Source: Penelope pileata
Lineage: Eukaryota; Chordata; Aves; Galliformes; Cracidae
Direction of reading: 5' to 3'
Assembly: GCA_013396635.1 (NCBI GenBank)
Contig: WBMW01005527.1
Location: forward strand, 64,401 to 128,400
DNA length: 64,000 nucleotides
The notes below the pieces were generated by a model, which had not been told where the DNA came from, did no database searches, and was given only the letters and a program-made list of their open reading frames with translations. Made by a program: the position numbers and the translations under genes. Within the stretch, counting starts at the first letter, position 1. Each line of letters opens with the position of its first letter. Positions 58,691 to 64,000 of this stretch are shown here, in pieces.

Positions 58691-61600
58691 ATGTTTTACT
58701 TTGGTTTTCTTTAGTTTCTGCTTTTTACAACACATTGCTTTATAAACTGCTATTCATTCAAAAATATAGTCTAATTTGGTAATGAATGCAGTTTGATGGA
58801 TGTAATTTTCTGTCCAGTGTTTTCAACAACAGGAATGTTTCTGAAATATGATTTGACATTCGAAAAAAATATTGTTCGGTCTATATAATGTGTATCCAGT
58901 AAAACAATAACTCAAATCAGATGAACAGTTGGTGAAGTTTAGTACAACAACAGTGGGTATGATATAGGGCAGGAAGAAAATAAAACACGCTCTCTCCCAG
59001 TTAAAATGGCAGATAAGCCAGAGAGGAAGAGTAAAAACAGGGATTTTTTTTTTTTAATTATAGATGTCATATAAATACAGATCTAAGAAAGACTTAGGAC
59101 AGGACCTCAAATTGTATAAAATAATAATATTTCACTTATTTAATGAGTCATGGTGATAGCATTAAAACAGGTGTACGTATAGCTAGAAAATTTTAATTCA
59201 AATTTTCTTTCTTTCCCACTTAGAAGAATACAAAGAGACAAAAAGTCATTCCGGTGTATTCAGCCCTCAGGTTTTCATGGGAAATTCCTGGGAGCAAGGC
59301 TCATACTCTTATACAGAGGAAGAGAAACGATCAATGGCAGAGGCAGATGTAGTTTTAAAAGACCCAATGCAGGAAGAGCTCTCATAAGTGTATGTGTATA
59401 CAATGTTTAGAGCATTCTTAACAAGTTGAATTCCACAGAAAAAAATAATCAAAATAGAAGGAGATTCTTCTCTGTTTTGAAGGAGAATAATGTAGTCTGA
59501 ATCCTTGTTCCTTGCCTCTTCCTACTAGATGCGTGGAGTTGAATCCTTCAGGAAACTCACACAGGATTTTCTGGAGAAGCAGGGAAATGGCAAATGACAC
59601 CAAGCACCCACCTCCTCCATTCACATGCCAGATACAAGACATGTACGAGGAGTCTCCTATCTCTGTCACTGTTCTTTCTTGGGCAGAATTTTACTTAAGT
59701 AAAATGATTGAAAATGACTAGATGTGACAAGAGCTGGCTCAGATAAAAGCTTGTAGCACCCTTCAGCCTCACAGAGTGAAGAACAGCCCTGTCAGAGGGC
59801 AGGTTTAATCAACAGACCATCCAGCATGACACCCTGAAAAGGCATTGCTCTGCAATATTACATCAGGAGGAGAAAATCCTCTAGTTTTTCTGGAATCACT
59901 CCTTGAAGCTACTGCAAGCAGGCCAAGAATAGCTAAATTTGAAAACTGCTGGTGCCTTATCCTTTCTGTAAACCTTTTTATTGGTGGGGTACGAAATAAG
60001 CCAACACTTGTGGAAATGAAGATGATGGAGGAGTCTCGTGTGGGGGCAAGAATTACCTTATCATTAGGCTGTAGAAAGACCTCTTTAGACAAGCATTCTG
60101 CTTGGCTTGATCTTCCTGATCACGGTATCAGAATCACAAGTTGTAATTCAGGCAACTATGTTTAACACCACGGTATTACAGCATGCTAAGCAAGACTGTC
60201 TGAACGAACAAGTGTTTTACTCTGTGTTAAAATGCACATCTGAGCTTGGCTGAAGCATCTTCCAGCAAACAGGTAACCATTTAGTTCAACAGTCCAAGCA
60301 GTTAAAGGCAGTCAAACCACATTCTTAGTAGCAGAAATGTGTATATTAGGTGTGTGTGTACCTATTTAAAAGTTTAACAAAGGTGAAGAAAATCTTTGAT
60401 CTTTTGATGAAATTTTTAGTGTTGGGAGAGTCAAGAGAAACAGCAAAAATTTTCTTAATGATATTCTTTTGCTTAGACTGGCAGATGGGAGACCTGACAA
60501 AACTCCATTCTACTTTCCACCGATGTTAAATGGTAAATAAGAGAAGCTCATGAAACACCCTGATGACCAGAAAATGTGGCATGCATACTTTGGGGAGCAA
60601 ATAATAAGAGAACTTCTCTCAGCCTGTACTTTGTATCTGAATGTCCAAAAAAATAAGTGTGACTGGGGAGAGCCTAACTTCTTCTTAGAGACTGGAATAA
60701 GGTCAGTCACGCTTTAAAAGATAGAAACTCAAGATCTCCTCAGACGTTCTATAGCAGATCCATACAGAAAAACAAAATAAATACAACAGAAAATCTCCTC
60801 CTATGCATAACAACAACATAACTTAAAATGTGTTTGCATTTTTAGCACATGAATTTTGCAAATGAAGTGTATTATCAGCTTGTCAAGCTGTTGCTGTCAG
60901 GTTACATCTGACTACAAACTACCTCAAATACAGTAAGAGAGGCAAAAGCCTCCCAGTGCCAAGTTTCTGTAGGTTTGCTCACTCTGGCTACAGCTCCATC
61001 CAAACATGCAGGATGACTTCATGGCTGCTGATAAAGTTGTTTGATTAAACTGCTCTAGGACATTTGAAATGCACTGAACAGATTCTACGCTTCCAGTACA
61101 GCTGTCTGTTACACGAATTTTACCCAAAGACTAGAGATGGTTCCCCTCAAAAACCTCCAAATCAACTAACAAACGGCACTGATTTTTCGATGTGCTGTGA
61201 AAGGAAGAAAGATGTATTTGGTGAACTCTGTCTCCAATCAAGGACGTTTGACTACAAATAGATCTGATGAATTTCTTTCCAAGTGCTTTCATTTACAAAG
61301 TATACATTTAACCTCAAGTTCTACAAGCCTAAAACCTGAACTAGGACTAAGGCACTGAATTTGTAGAAGCAGTTTGCTAATGGCTGCCCAGAATGCACCA
61401 TCTTTGCTACATGATCGTTTTACAAGCATTCATCATCCACTTAATATTAGGTGACTAGAGTGCCTAGAGAAGAAAAGATTACTTAGATGCTAGGGGATCC
61501 ATGAAACTTAAACACAACAAACAGAACAAAATACACAAAGCTCCTACTTCATTACTTCCTGCAGCAACAGAATAACCTTTCTAAATAAATTTTTTGTAGG

Positions 61601-62716
61601 CTTCTAGGATTGATCTCCATTATATTCATTATTATTCATCCAATATTCATTAAAGTAACAAATTTTCCACAAGGATATGAAAAATTCCAGAAATAAAAGA
61701 TACAAAATCCTTTATGTCATCTATAACGAAAAATAAAACCTAGTGAAGCTGCAATACAAAGATCCTTATTTTCCTCTTTGAACTATTTTCCTCTTTGAAC
61801 TACTTTTTTGTTTTGAAACAGCTTACAAAAACAGAAGAGCTGATTTCAGCCAAGAAACATTTTAAATGAATGCACCTTTTAAATAAGAGAAAAAGCCATC
61901 AGAGGCCATGGTCAAAAAAAAAAAAAAAAAAATCTTTCTCTGCCAATTGTTAGAACCTGCTGTCGGGGCATACACTTAAGAAAGAAAAATAACATCTTTG
62001 AACAAAATATAATCAAATAAATTAAGAAGCCATTTACTTTATGGAAGAAAATGGTATAATTCCAGTAGTTTCAGTGGGTCATTCAGAAAGTTTTTTCTTT
62101 GATATTGTCTTTCTAAAAAAGAAAAAAAAAAAAACAACAAAACACCAAAAAGCCCCAAATAACCTAAATTATCCATGAAATTCAACTTAGCTTCCTTCCA
62201 TTCCTGTCTGAGGGGCTAAGGCGGGCGTGGTGATGTGAGGTTCAGTACCCAAGGGTAATGGTGCATAGCCCAGAAAACAACAGTGTAGGAATCTTAGATC
62301 AAACAGTTTTAATATGGCAATATGAAATAATTTTTAACTACACGTAATGCTCAGCTAAGCCTCACAGATACAACAAAATAATATGCAGATTAACGTAAAA
62401 CTCTGAGAGTTCGATAGGGTTTTGTTTCTCCATTTAGACCAGACAACTAAATCAAGCTTTAAAGAAAAAAGCATGCTGTGGACAGCTGCTCTGGAGACAA
62501 CGTCTAGTGTAAATCAGTCTGTTTATTTCTGCGCATTCCCATCATCTCGTCCCTAATTTTGCTTGATTTGTAAGGAACTGGGTTAATTTAGACTATGCAA
62601 AATTGGTCCTTGGGTCACAATGACCTTTACCAATTTGTGATTATCCTCCCTCCTGAATGTCTCTTCTGTGGGACACACAGAAAACAGATGAAATAATTAT
62701 AACAGCACACCCTGTT
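58691..62716. other. Intergenic DNA downstream of GABRA1
   Basis: No gene supported. Two overlapping open frames of about 100 codons on opposite strands at 59805-60165 carry no recognised motif. A perfect 17-bp tandem repeat lies at 61768-61801, and A-runs near 61915 and 62116. No exon of GABRG2, the usual next gene, was recognised. Confidence 0.65.
61768..61801. repeat. Perfect 17-bp tandem duplication
   Basis: 'attttcctctttgaact' occurs twice head to tail without mismatch. A recent slippage or duplication event. Confidence 0.9.
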
Positions 62717-63082
62717 TCATAGAATTGTTTGAGTTGGAAGGTACTTTTAATAATCATGTACTCAAACTCGCCTGCAACGAACAGGGACACCGACAGCTAC
62801 ATTAGGTTACTCAGAGCCCCATCCAGCGTGACCTTGAATGTCTCCAGGGACGGTTCTTTGAACCGTCAGATCCTATCATCAGATCCATATGTTTCCAATT
62901 TGGAGAGAAGGGTTTTTTGGGGGACCATGTCAAAGACCTTACTGAAGTCCAGATAGACGACATCAGTGGCTCTCGCCCTGTCTGTTGATACAGTTATGCC
63001 ATCACAGAAGGCCACTAGGTTGGTCAGGTGGGATTTGCCCTTGGTGAAGCCATGCTGATTGTCTTCTATCATCTCCCTCATT
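62717..63082 (-). repeat. Rearranged CR1 LINE: reverse transcriptase piece joined to 3' end
   Basis: Reading the - strand, 63081 to about 62866 encodes part of a CR1 reverse transcriptase, with HGFTKGKSHLTNLVAF followed by the palm motif VVYLDFSKVFDMVP that contains the first catalytic aspartate. Directly after it the sequence matches the CR1 3' terminus (62865-62717; on the + strand 'tcatagaattgtttgag' through 'gaatgtctccaggg'). A complete CR1 would have more than 1 kb of reverse transcriptase and 3' sequence between these parts. This is therefore an internally deleted copy, or one copy inserted beside another. No functional protein is possible. Confidence 0.85.
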
Positions 63083-63354
63083 TCAACAGTTTAAAAGGAT
63101 ACACTGTATATTATGAAAGTAATATATATACCAATATAATATTCAGATAACTGCAAAGAAAATTTTCACACCCAAGTGTACTTCTCTTACATCCATATGT
63201 AAATACCAGATAAAGATGAAGCCAGATTCCCAAACAAAGAGAATCTTTCTGCAGTTCCACAATGTACTTTGGGAAGGTCACCTAAGAATGCAGAGGTATT
63301 GTTCACTGGTCATTGAGTTACTGAATCTTAATGGTTATGTCCATTTATAAACAC
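63083..63354. other. AT-rich spacer, nothing recognised
   Basis: About 270 bases between two CR1 fragments, with no open frame or motif of note. Confidence 0.6.
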
Positions 63355-63420
63355 AGAGTCATAGGAGTTGGTAGGGACCTCTGCAGATCATCAAGTCTAA
63401 AACATCTCTAACTTCGACCT
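63355..63420 (-). repeat. Short CR1-like 3' fragment, antisense
   Basis: On the + strand: 'cagagtcataggagttgg', 'agggacctctgcagatcatc' and 'aagtctaaaac', matching the antisense 3' terminus of the CR1 subfamilies that have 'gacctctggagatcatctag'. Only about 65 bases are recognisable. Confidence 0.75.
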
Positions 63421-64000
63421 TCTTTCTCAATAGAAGCGAGCTGGAAATGCCCACTTCCAATCTACCAGTTTTAGAATGGAAGGATTTTTTTCTTGCAATT
63501 CTAAAGAAAGTTGTTTAAAAGTTGAGCAAATTAATTTGAAAGACACTGAGAAAGAAAAGAAAGATGATCATTATGGATAACAATGAAATTTGGTAATCCA
63601 GAAATTTGGTTTAAAACATCATCACTTTAGTCCTGATCATCAACAGGCTCTTCCTCTTCTAGACATATCCTAGACATCGGCTTTTTCCTAGCAAACAAAT
63701 TAATAAAACACAGCAAAAAACCCTTTCAGGTGGATAAGAGCAGAATAAAAGCAGTGTTGGGTGCTTTTGAAAATGATACCTGGTAATTCTAGGCATACAA
63801 AGAACACCTTTTAAGCATACTAATGCTACTAAAAAAAAAAAGGTAAGAGAAAATGCTTGACAAAAAAAACATTAAACTTTGCAGCAAGTTCAGGTTACAA
63901 TTCTCCTGGGCTTTGCCAGGGCATGAGGCTAAAAATCTGCTCCTGCACACAAACACAGGTTTTCAGTGGTTGAAAGACAAAAATTCCCTAGTTGTATTTA
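63421..64000. other. Window end, nothing recognised
   Basis: AT-rich DNA with A-runs (63830-63842 and near 63864). No gene or mobile element recognised. Confidence 0.6.

Overview
The window is vertebrate nuclear DNA, almost certainly from a bird close to chicken. It is AT-rich, intron-rich and gene-poor. Its recognisable repeats are avian: several CR1 LINE 3' ends, a deleted copy of a mariner of the chicken Galluhop kind, and a degenerate LTR of the avian ERVL kind. It contains one gene, the alpha-1 subunit of the GABA-A receptor (GABRA1), on the + strand and apparently complete.

Layout. Positions 1 to about 16.9 kb are intergenic, with two CR1 fragments, A-rich low-complexity DNA and no gene I can support. 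From about 17.0 to 18.06 kb lies a CpG-rich promoter island with a TATA-like box, a likely non-coding first exon and two short upstream ORFs. The nine coding exons lie at 20171-20244, 24005-24117, 33005-33072, 38348-38568, 40314-40396, 45706-45849, 50064-50216, 53324-53526 and 55886-56194. All internal junctions are GT/AG, the phases are consistent throughout, and the joined frame is 1368 nt including the stop (455 residues). A long AT-rich 3' UTR follows, with poly(A) signals at 57.2, 57.9, 58.1, 58.56 and 58.66 kb. From about 58.7 kb to the end is intergenic, with CR1 remnants near 62.7-63.1 and 63.4 kb.

The protein has a signal peptide, an extracellular Cys-loop ligand-binding domain with the benzodiazepine-site histidine, four membrane helices and a basic M3-M4 loop, so it should be a functional ligand-gated chloride channel subunit. 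In other vertebrates GABRA1 sits in a cluster with GABRB2, GABRA6 and GABRG2. No exon of those neighbours is visible here.

I found no previously undescribed system. The points most worth a second look are the ERVL-like LTR close to the acceptor of the M2/M3 exon, the deleted mariner in intron 6 (numbering introns by the coding exon they follow), a 60-nt pure pyrimidine tract ending in AG just after the first exon, the upstream ORFs in the leader, and a rearranged CR1 fragment downstream.
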